From NCBI GenBank assembly GCA_014728435.1, contig WJLP01000090.1, positions 1-22,477 on the forward strand: DNA of 22,477 nt, read 5' to 3'. The notes below the pieces were generated by a model that worked only from the letters and a program-made list of their open reading frames with translations, was not told the origin of the DNA and made no database searches. Made by a program: the position numbers and the translations under genes. The DNA comes from Candidatus Uhrbacteria bacterium (GTDB lineage: Bacteria; Patescibacteriota; Patescibacteriia; 2-12-FULL-60-25). This document shows positions 13,039 through 18,072 of this stretch, one piece after another (within the stretch, counting starts at the first letter, position 1; each line of letters opens with the position of its first letter).

Positions 13039-14028
13039 ATGACAAAGGCAAAGACGACCGCCACCGCCACCGCCGTTTCCACCCCCACCTCCGCCGACGA
13101 GGCGCTCGACGTCCTCCGCGAGGCCAACGGCCTCTGCGAAGAGCTCGCCCCGGCCTCGGAGGAGCGTCCCAGCCTCCACCTCGTGACCCCGGTCCCCCCG
13201 GCCGTGACCGAGGTCGAGCCCGAGACCGCTCCGGAGGTTGCGCCCCTGGCGCACACCTGCCCCCTTTGCAAGGCGCAGGTCGCCAACCTCCCCGGAGTGT
13301 GGAGCGAGAAGCACGGCCTTTGCAAGGCCTGTGCCGCTCCCAAGCTCCGCAAGGAGGAGGCCGCCGCCCGCAAACAGGCAAAGACCTGCGCTTGCGGGAA
13401 CTGGAAGCGGGAGGATGTCCCCCTCTGCCGAGACTGCTATGAGCAGGAAAAGGCGGAGAGGGAGGCCGCACGCAAGGCAGCCGAAGCCGCAAGGCTCGTC
13501 TGCCCCAAGTGCGGAGAAAAGAAGGACGAGGCATATCATAAGATGTGCCGTTCGTGCTTCACCGCCTCCCGCCCCGCGCCCAAGCGCAACGGCAAGCCCG
13601 CCCGCCCCGGTGTCCCCGAGTACAAGGTGGATCCGAAGGCGCAGAAGCGTGCCCAAGAGCGCACCAAGCTCGCGCACGCCCTCCTCGCCGCCCACCGCGC
13701 CGGCACGCTCGAGGAAAAATTCCCGGGCGCCAAGGTGACGCAAGACCTGGCGATGAACGCTATGGTCTGCATCGCCTACAAAGGCGAGTCGTACACCTTG
13801 GTGGATCAGGCCAAAGTGAAGGACATCGCCGAGCTCAAGGCGATGCAAGCCAAGGCCGAAGCCGCCGCCAAGGCCGAGGCCGCCAAGAAAGCCGCCGAGC
13901 AGCGCAAGGCTGCGGCCGCTGCCGCCAAGGCGAACAAGTCCAAGAGCCCCAAGAAGGGCAAGAAGGACAAGTCCGGCGACAGCGCAAAGCCCAACAAGGC
14001 TGAGCGCAAGGCGGCTCGAGGCAAGTAG
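13039..14028 (+). CDS. Triple zinc-ribbon protein with Lys/Ala-rich tail, third gene of the operon
   Basis: A 329-residue soluble protein. The first 70 residues are Thr/Ala/Pro/Glu-rich. Three four-Cys zinc-binding modules follow: Cys74/77 with Cys95/98, Cys117/119 with Cys130/133, and Cys155/158 with Cys170/173, joined by charged helices. Residues about 210-258 (LAHALLAAHRAGTLEEKFPG onward) form a small domain resembling residues 129-170 of the next gene product. The last 70 residues are an Ala/Lys repeat tail like those of histone-like or nucleic-acid-binding proteins. The ATG at 13039 has SD AAAGGAG directly after a REP hairpin. Codon use is strongly GC-rich. Nucleic-acid binding is likely but the target is unknown. 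Confidence 0.8.
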   Translation: MTKAKTTATATAVSTPTSADEALDVLREANGLCEELAPASEERPSLHLVTPVPPAVTEVEPETAPEVAPLAHTCPLCKAQVANLPGVWSEKHGLCKACAAPKLRKEEAAARKQAKTCACGNWKREDVPLCRDCYEQEKAEREAARKAAEAARLVCPKCGEKKDEAYHKMCRSCFTASRPAPKRNGKPARPGVPEYKVDPKAQKRAQERTKLAHALLAAHRAGTLEEKFPGAKVTQDLAMNAMVCIAYKGESYTLVDQAKVKDIAELKAMQAKAEAAAKAEAAKKAAEQRKAAAAAAKANKSKSPKKGKKDKSGDSAKPNKAERKAARGK

Positions 14029-14051
14029 GGTCAATCCCACGTGGTTGACCC
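14028..14051 (+). promoter_or_regulatory. Hairpin overlapping the stop of gene 3
   Basis: GGGTCAA pairs with TTGACCC around TCCCACGTGG. It is related to the hairpin at 12478-12499: both have CCCACGTGG in the centre, while the stems differ in compensating positions (GTCGACC with GGTCGAT versus GTCAATC with GGTTGAC). Confidence 0.55.
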
Positions 14052-14069
14052 GTACTAAAAAACATTCAC

Positions 14070-14109
14070 GGGAGATGTGATGACTCCCTAATCGCAAACA
14101 TTCATCACA
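14070..14109 (+). ncRNA. Predicted H-type RNA pseudoknot 1 (3' side of gene 3)
   Basis: Stem 1 is GGGAG (14070-14074) with CTCCC (14084-14088). Its loop TGTGATGA (14076-14083) is fully complementary to TCATCACA (14102-14109). Loop 1 is one base, there is no base between the stems, and loop 3 is 13 bases: ideal H-type geometry. The element at 15065-15101 has the same architecture with different paired bases. Confidence 0.6.
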
Positions 14110-14116
14110 CTACGTG

Positions 14117-14140
14117 CCCAATCATTCTTGATTGGGCCTT
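14117..14140 (+). terminator. Terminator-like hairpin after gene 3
   Basis: CCCAATCA, TTCT, TGATTGGG (8 bp), followed only by CCTTTG, so termination is likely partial. A second version (CCCCAATC/GATTGGG) is at 15108-15127. Confidence 0.45.
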
Positions 14141-14143
14141 TGA

Positions 14144-14296
14144 CTAAAATCCCCCACTCCGACATCTCGTCGGAGATCCCCCTTTTCCGCCATAGGCGGA
14201 TCCGCCTTTGGCGGAGACAAGGGGGCGAAATCTGGAGGGTTTTTGAGAAGGTGGTGCGATACCCCCTTAATCCCCCTTTACCAAAGGGGGCGCATT
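14144..14296. repeat. Long intergenic repeat unit, copy 1
   Basis: About 150 bp nearly identical in layout to 15134-15290. Order: AAAATCCCCC, a variable hairpin (CTCCGAC/GTCGGAG here), CCCCCTTTT, the nested TCCGCC...GGCGGA palindrome, GACAAGGGGG, a short variable stretch, GTTTTTGAGAAGGTGGTGCG, then CCCCCTTTACC/AAAGGGGG. It leads straight into MITE-like copy B. Confidence 0.7.
14186..14215. repeat. Nested double palindrome inserted in a CCCCCTT/AAGGGGG hairpin, copy 1
   Basis: TCCGCC-ATAGGCGGATCC and GCCTTTGGCGGA, whole unit 30 bp, sits between the two arms of a larger CCCCCTTTT/GACAAGGGGG hairpin. The second copy is at 15179-15208. Confidence 0.6.
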
Positions 14297-14395
14297 GTAG
14301 GGATAAACCTTGTTCATCTAACGTAGCTTTAGCGTAGTTGGATGTTTATCCGTGCTGTAAAAATCAGTACGGACAACCACAAGGGTTATCCCTAC
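14297..14395. mobile_element. MITE/BIME-like inverted-repeat element, copy B (99 bp)
   Basis: Ends GTAGGGATAAACCTTGT and ACAAGGGTTATCCCTAC. It differs from copy A at a few bases, including the middle stem (CCGTGCTG facing CAGTACGG instead of CCGTTCTG facing CAGCACGG). It contains the same nested CATCTAAC/GTTGGATG palindrome. Confidence 0.7.
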
Positions 14396-14407
14396 ACCGC
14401 AACCCAA

Positions 14408-14453
14408 AACCCGACCCGCGGGTTAATTGTAGAGACAGGTTTCCAACCTGTCT
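14408..14453 (+). repeat. REP-like hairpin pair with GTAG head before gene 4
   Basis: AACCCG/CGGGTT (14408-14424), then GTAG (14429-14432) and a perfect 9-bp stem AGACAGGTT/AACCTGTCT (14433-14453). The SD AAGGAG starts two bases later. Confidence 0.7.
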
Positions 14454-14468
14454 CAAGGAGATTTGAAG

Positions 14469-15059
14469 ATGAATACCGCTCCTCGCACTTCTGCCGCCCC
14501 CGCCCCCCGCACCTCCACCCGCTCCATCCGCGCCAGCGCCGAGTACGCACGCATCTTGGCGAAGTTCGTTGAGCAGATCCAGATGCGTCCGGACTGGTCC
14601 GTGACACTCGCCGACCTGGACCGTGGGGTCCGCCAAGCGCTCTCGAACAACGAGCGCAACCGGCGCGCCCGCCTCCGCGAGTGCCCGGCTTGCGGCCTCA
14701 AGCGCCGTGTGGCTCCTTACACGCTCTGCAAAGAGTGCGCCAAGGAAGCCGCTCGCGAGGATGAGCGACAGGCCAAATCCAAGGCCAAGTCGCCCTCCCA
14801 TAAAGAGAGCGCCAGACTCTCGGAGAGGATCATTCGGCGCCAATACCGCGCCGCCGCCCACAAGCTCTTCGAGCTTTGGGAGGCCGGACAGCTCCCCGAA
14901 GGAGCCGAGGTCCTCCGCGCCGAAGGCTCCCGGCTCGAGATCAAGGTGCCCGGAACATTGTTCCGGCTGGACTTGACCGAGCTGTGCCAGGACGCCCCGG
15001 TCCTTTCTTTCCCCGCGTCGACTCAAGAAATCGACACGGCCTGGGAAGCCACCGGATGA
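14469..15059 (+). CDS. Zinc-ribbon protein, fourth gene of the operon
   Basis: A 196-residue basic protein. A single four-Cys module is at residues 72-90 (CPACGLKRRVAPYTLCKEC), followed by a charged Lys/Glu/Arg linker. Residues about 129-170 (AHKLFELWEAGQLPEGAEVL through LFRLDL) match the pattern of residues 212-257 of the gene 3 product: AHxLxxxxxAGxLxxxxxGAxV, then a beta stretch ending L-x-D. The two are therefore likely paralogues that differ in the number of zinc modules and in the tail. The N-terminus is Ala/Pro/Thr/Arg-rich. The ATG at 14469 follows AAGGAG with 8-base spacing; an in-frame TTG at 14463 is less likely. No family name recognised. Confidence 0.8.
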   Translation: MNTAPRTSAAPAPRTSTRSIRASAEYARILAKFVEQIQMRPDWSVTLADLDRGVRQALSNNERNRRARLRECPACGLKRRVAPYTLCKECAKEAAREDERQAKSKAKSPSHKESARLSERIIRRQYRAAAHKLFELWEAGQLPEGAEVLRAEGSRLEIKVPGTLFRLDLTELCQDAPVLSFPASTQEIDTAWEATG

Positions 15060-15064
15060 ACAAA

Positions 15065-15101
15065 GAGGAGATGCATGGACTCCTCATCTCAAATTCCATG
15101 C
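15065..15101 (+). ncRNA. Predicted H-type RNA pseudoknot 2 (3' side of gene 4)
   Basis: Stem 1 is GAGGAG (15065-15070) with CTCCTC (15080-15085). The loop GCATGGA (15073-15079) pairs with TCCATGC (15095-15101). Loop 1 is two bases, the stems abut, and loop 3 is nine bases. It begins five bases after the gene 4 stop. Compared with 14070-14109 both stems keep pairing although their sequences differ. Confidence 0.6.
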
Positions 15102-15107
15102 CTAACG

Positions 15108-15132
15108 CCCCAATCCTCTCGATTGGGCCTTT
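15108..15132 (+). terminator. Terminator-like hairpin after gene 4
   Basis: CCCAATC, CTCTC, GATTGGG, then CCTTTG. The T tract is weak, as at 14117-14140, so read-through to gene 5 is expected. Confidence 0.45.
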
Positions 15133-15133
15133 G

Positions 15134-15290
15134 ACTAAAATCCCCCAATCCGATGCGCCGCATCGAATATCCCCCTTTTCCGCCATAGGCGGATCCGCCT
15201 TTGGCGGAGACAAGGGGGCGTACAACGGAGGATTTTTGAGAAGGTGGTGCGATACCCCCTTAATCCCCCTTTACCAAAGGGGGCTGTATT
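15134..15290. repeat. Long intergenic repeat unit, copy 2
   Basis: Same order of blocks as 14144-14296. The variable hairpin is CGATGCG/CGCATCG here instead of CTCCGAC/GTCGGAG, while the bases around it are conserved. It contains the second nested TCCGCC...GGCGGA palindrome (15179-15208). Confidence 0.7.
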
Positions 15291-15354
15291 GTAGGGATAA
15301 ACCTTGTGTTTGTTCCGTAAAAATAGCGCGGATAACCACAAGGGTTATCCCTAC
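15291..15354. mobile_element. MITE/BIME-like inverted-repeat element, copy C (64 bp)
   Basis: The same ends as copy B, but the nested CATCTAAC...GTTGGATG palindrome is absent and the middle is shortened. C may be the ancestral form into which the inner palindrome was inserted in A and B, or a deletion product. Confidence 0.65.
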
Positions 15355-15363
15355 ACAACCAAC

Positions 15364-15409
15364 CCCGGCCGTGCGCCGGGCCACCGTAGAGACGCGATTC
15401 ATCGCGTCT
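15364..15409 (+). repeat. REP-like hairpin pair with GTAG head before gene 5
   Basis: CCCGGC/GCCGGG (15364-15380), then GTAG (15386-15389) and a perfect 9-bp stem AGACGCGAT/ATCGCGTCT (15390-15409). The SD AAAGGAG begins at 15412. Confidence 0.7.
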
Positions 15410-15425
15410 CCAAAGGAGACAAAAG

Positions 15426-15782
15426 ATGACCAAAAAACAAATCCCCGACCTTGTAGGTCTGGGGCAATTTCTGGTTACAAAAGGAACGGATTGGAAGCCG
15501 AAGGCGTTCATCGTCTTGGCGCTGACATACCTGTTCTTCCCCGTCGACATCCTGCCCGACGCATTGCCGGTGGCAGGTTTATTCGACGACGCGGGGCTTA
15601 TGGCCCTGTCGCTCTGGTGGCTCTCGCATGCCACCAAAAAATACAATATCAACCTCCTCGGTGAGGGCGAGGCAAACCGGCCCGCCGAGCTTGAGGAGAA
15701 CCCGCCCCCAAGCGTCATCGACGCCGAGGGCGAAAAGGTCATCGATGAGGTAAGGGTAGAAATACCCAACCTCGACAAATGA
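15426..15782 (+). CDS. YkvA/DUF1232-family small membrane protein, fifth gene of the operon
   Basis: A 118-residue protein. Residues 25-70 contain the DUF1232 hallmark: a hydrophobic helix with FFPVDILPDALPVAGLFDD (37-55), followed by a second hydrophobic helix GLMALSLWWL. The family is widespread and its function is not established. An acidic tail of about 40 residues follows. Codon use is less extreme than in genes 3 and 4. The ATG at 15426 follows AAAGGAG and a REP hairpin. It is the last gene before the operon terminator. Confidence 0.85.
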   Translation: MTKKQIPDLVGLGQFLVTKGTDWKPKAFIVLALTYLFFPVDILPDALPVAGLFDDAGLMALSLWWLSHATKKYNINLLGEGEANRPAELEENPPPSVIDAEGEKVIDEVRVEIPNLDK

Positions 15783-15805
15783 TCTCTTTACACAAGGTTT
15801 TCGTT

Positions 15806-15898
15806 AAGTTCCCTCGGCCCATGCTCGCCCCTCGAAGCTCGAGAGCGTAGTGGGGCCAAAAACTTACCCATATCCACTTGCTCGGTAACGCGTACCGA
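15806..15898 (+). promoter_or_regulatory. Structured 3' region of the operon
   Basis: A multi-level hairpin at 15806-15865 (AAGTT/AACTT outside, GGCCC/GGGCC, then GCTC/GAGC and CTCGA/TCGAG) is followed by TCGGTA/TACCGA (15882-15898). No coding potential is seen in 15783-15916. Confidence 0.5.
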
Positions 15899-15916
15899 TC
15901 AGATGAATGTTAAAAA

Positions 15917-15938
15917 ACTCCCTTAGGGAGCTTTTTTT
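15917..15938 (+). terminator. Strong terminator at the end of the hairpin-rich operon
   Basis: CTCCC, TTA, GGGAG, then CTTTTTTT, preceded by an A run. Confidence 0.85.
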
Positions 15939-15983
15939 GTTTTGAAAAACTATCCCTCATCCCCCCTTATTAAGGGGGCGTGT

Positions 15984-16009
15984 AAAAAAGAATCGAGCAA
16001 AGCTCGAAT
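15984..16009 (-). terminator. Terminator of the leftward surface-protein cluster
   Basis: On the minus strand TCGAGC, TTT, GCTCGA is followed by TTCTTTTTT. A CCCCCTTATTAAGGGGG palindrome lies beside it at 15962-15978. Confidence 0.75.
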
Positions 16010-16014
16010 CCTTC

Positions 16015-16035
16015 ATTGGTAATTGGTATTTGGCC
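16015..16035. repeat. Heptamer repeat ATTGGTA x3
   Basis: ATTGGTA, ATTGGTA and TTTGGCC. A related TAATTGG/TAATTAT pair lies at the stop codon of the next leftward gene. Between them GTCGC/GCGAC with inner GAAGG/CCTTC forms a hairpin near 16049-16074. Confidence 0.5.
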
Positions 16036-16115
16036 TGCGCCCCGACCTGTCGCACGAAGGTTGCCTTCAGCGACCGTAGTGTGAAGCTCTTTGAGCGTAG
16101 GGGTGTAATTGGTAA

Positions 16116-18071
16116 TTATTTAACTACCACTCCCTTCCCTGCGGCATTCTCATCATTTTGCAGATCCGTATTCAATTCTTTAATAACCAGCAAAATCGGC
16201 TCGTCAATATCCTCATCCGTGGCTTGGAAAGTAATATCATCCATCAAAATCGCAAACCTGCCGTCATCCGCGGCCACCGGCGTGATACTCACATTAAATA
16301 ATACCTCGGCCTGTCCGACCCCGGCCGGCATTCTGTTCAGACTCCAAACCAGTTTCCGCTCCGCTTCAATATATTGCATCTCCCCCGCCGTACTGGTTGC
16401 CACTTGGTTAAATGATACACTGCGCGGCAATTTAGCCTCCACTTGCACGTCTTTTAGCGCATGCACGGTTTTGTTCAGCTTCCAGATAATTCTGTAAGTC
16501 GTCGCCTCGCCAACTTTGGGCGGTAGCGGACCGGTACCGATCGGAGCGCCTTCTTCCGTAAAATATCTTGCCTCCGCGCTAAGCGAGGCATCCGACAACA
16601 TCACAAATGTCATTGGCGCCATTGTAATGGTACGGTTCAGTTCCGTATCTCCCACAGCGCGCACATCAGCTGACACATTTACACGCAAAGCCACCGCTCC
16701 TTTATCCGGAGCCGCGTAAACAATGGGTAGATTCACATCAATACTGCCGCTTCCTCGAGGAGGCAACGACTCCAAATTGGAAATAACGGTTTTATCCCAA
16801 ACCACCTCCGCGCCGCTCACGCTTGTTGTTGCCGACGATGACAACCGACCCATATCAACCAATTTTTTACTCGCCAACACCTCGCCCGAACTCAAATCAA
16901 TGGTCTCTAATTTCATTCTTATCACAATATCCGACAACGATTCATCCGCCATGTTTTCATATCCGATAATTCCGCGTAACTCTTCTCCGTATGAAGCCGT
17001 CCTCTCTTTTTGCTCCGATCCGTTAACTATAAAATTCAACGATAAATCACCGGCCAAAACCGGCACCGATTTCTCGGCAACATGCATTGGTAAAAATCTA
17101 CCGTCAGGCCCGACAGTACCGATTTTCGCTAATATTTCCGCGTCCCCTCCAAAACCCGACGCGAATGTACCCACCATGGAAAGCTCGCTCTGTTCTCCTG
17201 GTTTTAAGTCACCGAGTTTTTTCTCGAATACCCTGCCCTGTAATGTTGATGTGCCCATGGCATCCATATCCGGAGCGAATCCTTCCGGAACCGTAAATTG
17301 AAGTACAAGATTTTCCAATTCTTCGGCACCCGAATTTTTATAATGATAGATCAACGCTACACTATCACCCGGAACAGCCTTCTCCGGCACCTGTATAAAA
17401 CCCTCGATTACGGTTTCCGCGTATTCAATCTGTTTGGTGGCCATGGCTTCAAAATCACTCGAATAATTGGCCGGCCTATAAGTTGCAATGGCTTGCACCG
17501 CGGAAATCGTGCCCAAAGCCCCGGTAAAACGCCCGCGGATTTTAATGGTCCCTCTTTCCTGTGCCGCAAGCGCGCCCACCCGCCAAACATTTCCCTCACT
17601 GGTGGGCTTGGGTTTCATTTCGGTTATCACAAAATCACTCGGAAAATTAACCCTCACATCAACCGATGCCAAAGGCTGATCCGCCGAATTTTTATAATTT
17701 ACAAAATAAGTAATTTCCTGCCCCAAAGCGATTTTTTCCGGACCCTCCACCTCCATGTCCAACGCTTTGCCCGAAAATCCTTGAAAAGTTTTAAAAAATG
17801 CGAAACCCGCCCAAGCAACCAAAATCAACAGCAAGATGGCCGCCGAAATTCCTCCCGTAATCCAAATCCAACGCTTGCTTTTTATCTTCTCCAGCTTGGT
17901 CATGTCCGGCATCTTGCCCTCCTCGGCCTCATAAATAGTGCGCAGACTCTCTTCAACGGTCTCCTCGTTCAAATCAGTCTCGCTTAAAACAGCCTCCTCA
18001 GCTTTTGCCGGCTTTGACTCTTTTTCTTTATTTTTATCATGGTCTTTGCCACTTTTCTTATGTTTTACCAT
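16116..18071 (-). CDS. Single-pass surface protein with DUF11/CARDB-like repeats
   Basis: A 651-residue protein. Residues 1-66 are Lys/Glu-rich and cytoplasmic. One membrane helix spans about 67-93 (WIWITGGISAAILLLILVAW). The rest is extracellular and made of several beta-sandwich repeats of roughly 110-130 residues, each with a GE/GQ-x-I-x-Y-x-V-x-Y-K/E-N-x-A/G start (for example ALGQEITYFVNYKNSADQPL, PGDSVALIYHYKNSGAEELE, YGEELRGIIGYENMADESLS) and an LPP/LKPG turn. This is the pattern of DUF11/CARDB-like surface domains. The ATG at 18071 lies one base after the TAG of the DUF4012 gene, so the two are translationally coupled. Confidence 0.8.
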   Translation of the reverse strand: MVKHKKSGKDHDKNKEKESKPAKAEEAVLSETDLNEETVEESLRTIYEAEEGKMPDMTKLEKIKSKRWIWITGGISAAILLLILVAWAGFAFFKTFQGFSGKALDMEVEGPEKIALGQEITYFVNYKNSADQPLASVDVRVNFPSDFVITEMKPKPTSEGNVWRVGALAAQERGTIKIRGRFTGALGTISAVQAIATYRPANYSSDFEAMATKQIEYAETVIEGFIQVPEKAVPGDSVALIYHYKNSGAEELENLVLQFTVPEGFAPDMDAMGTSTLQGRVFEKKLGDLKPGEQSELSMVGTFASGFGGDAEILAKIGTVGPDGRFLPMHVAEKSVPVLAGDLSLNFIVNGSEQKERTASYGEELRGIIGYENMADESLSDIVIRMKLETIDLSSGEVLASKKLVDMGRLSSSATTSVSGAEVVWDKTVISNLESLPPRGSGSIDVNLPIVYAAPDKGAVALRVNVSADVRAVGDTELNRTITMAPMTFVMLSDASLSAEARYFTEEGAPIGTGPLPPKVGEATTYRIIWKLNKTVHALKDVQVEAKLPRSVSFNQVATSTAGEMQYIEAERKLVWSLNRMPAGVGQAEVLFNVSITPVAADDGRFAILMDDITFQATDEDIDEPILLVIKELNTDLQNDENAAGKGVVVK

Positions 18072-18072
18072 A

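Noticed and set aside
11885..14097. Many long overlapping open frames in the GC-rich region on both strands
   Set aside because: They are Arg/Pro/Ser- or Leu/Gly-rich shadows typical of GC-rich third positions, lack SD sites, and run through hairpins. Frames with SD plus coherent composition were kept.
12868..15354. CRISPR array from the three spaced repeats
   Set aside because: The repeats are 64-99 bp inverted-repeat elements separated by whole genes, without spacers or cas genes.
12283..15425. Integron-type attC sites between the small GC-rich genes
   Set aside because: No RYYYAAC/GTTRRRY core pairs and no integrase are seen; the hairpins are multiple and differ in layout from attC.
14876..15664. 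262-codon open frame spanning gene 4, the spacer and gene 5
   Set aside because: It overlaps two better supported genes and crosses hairpins and repeats; its composition is not protein-like.
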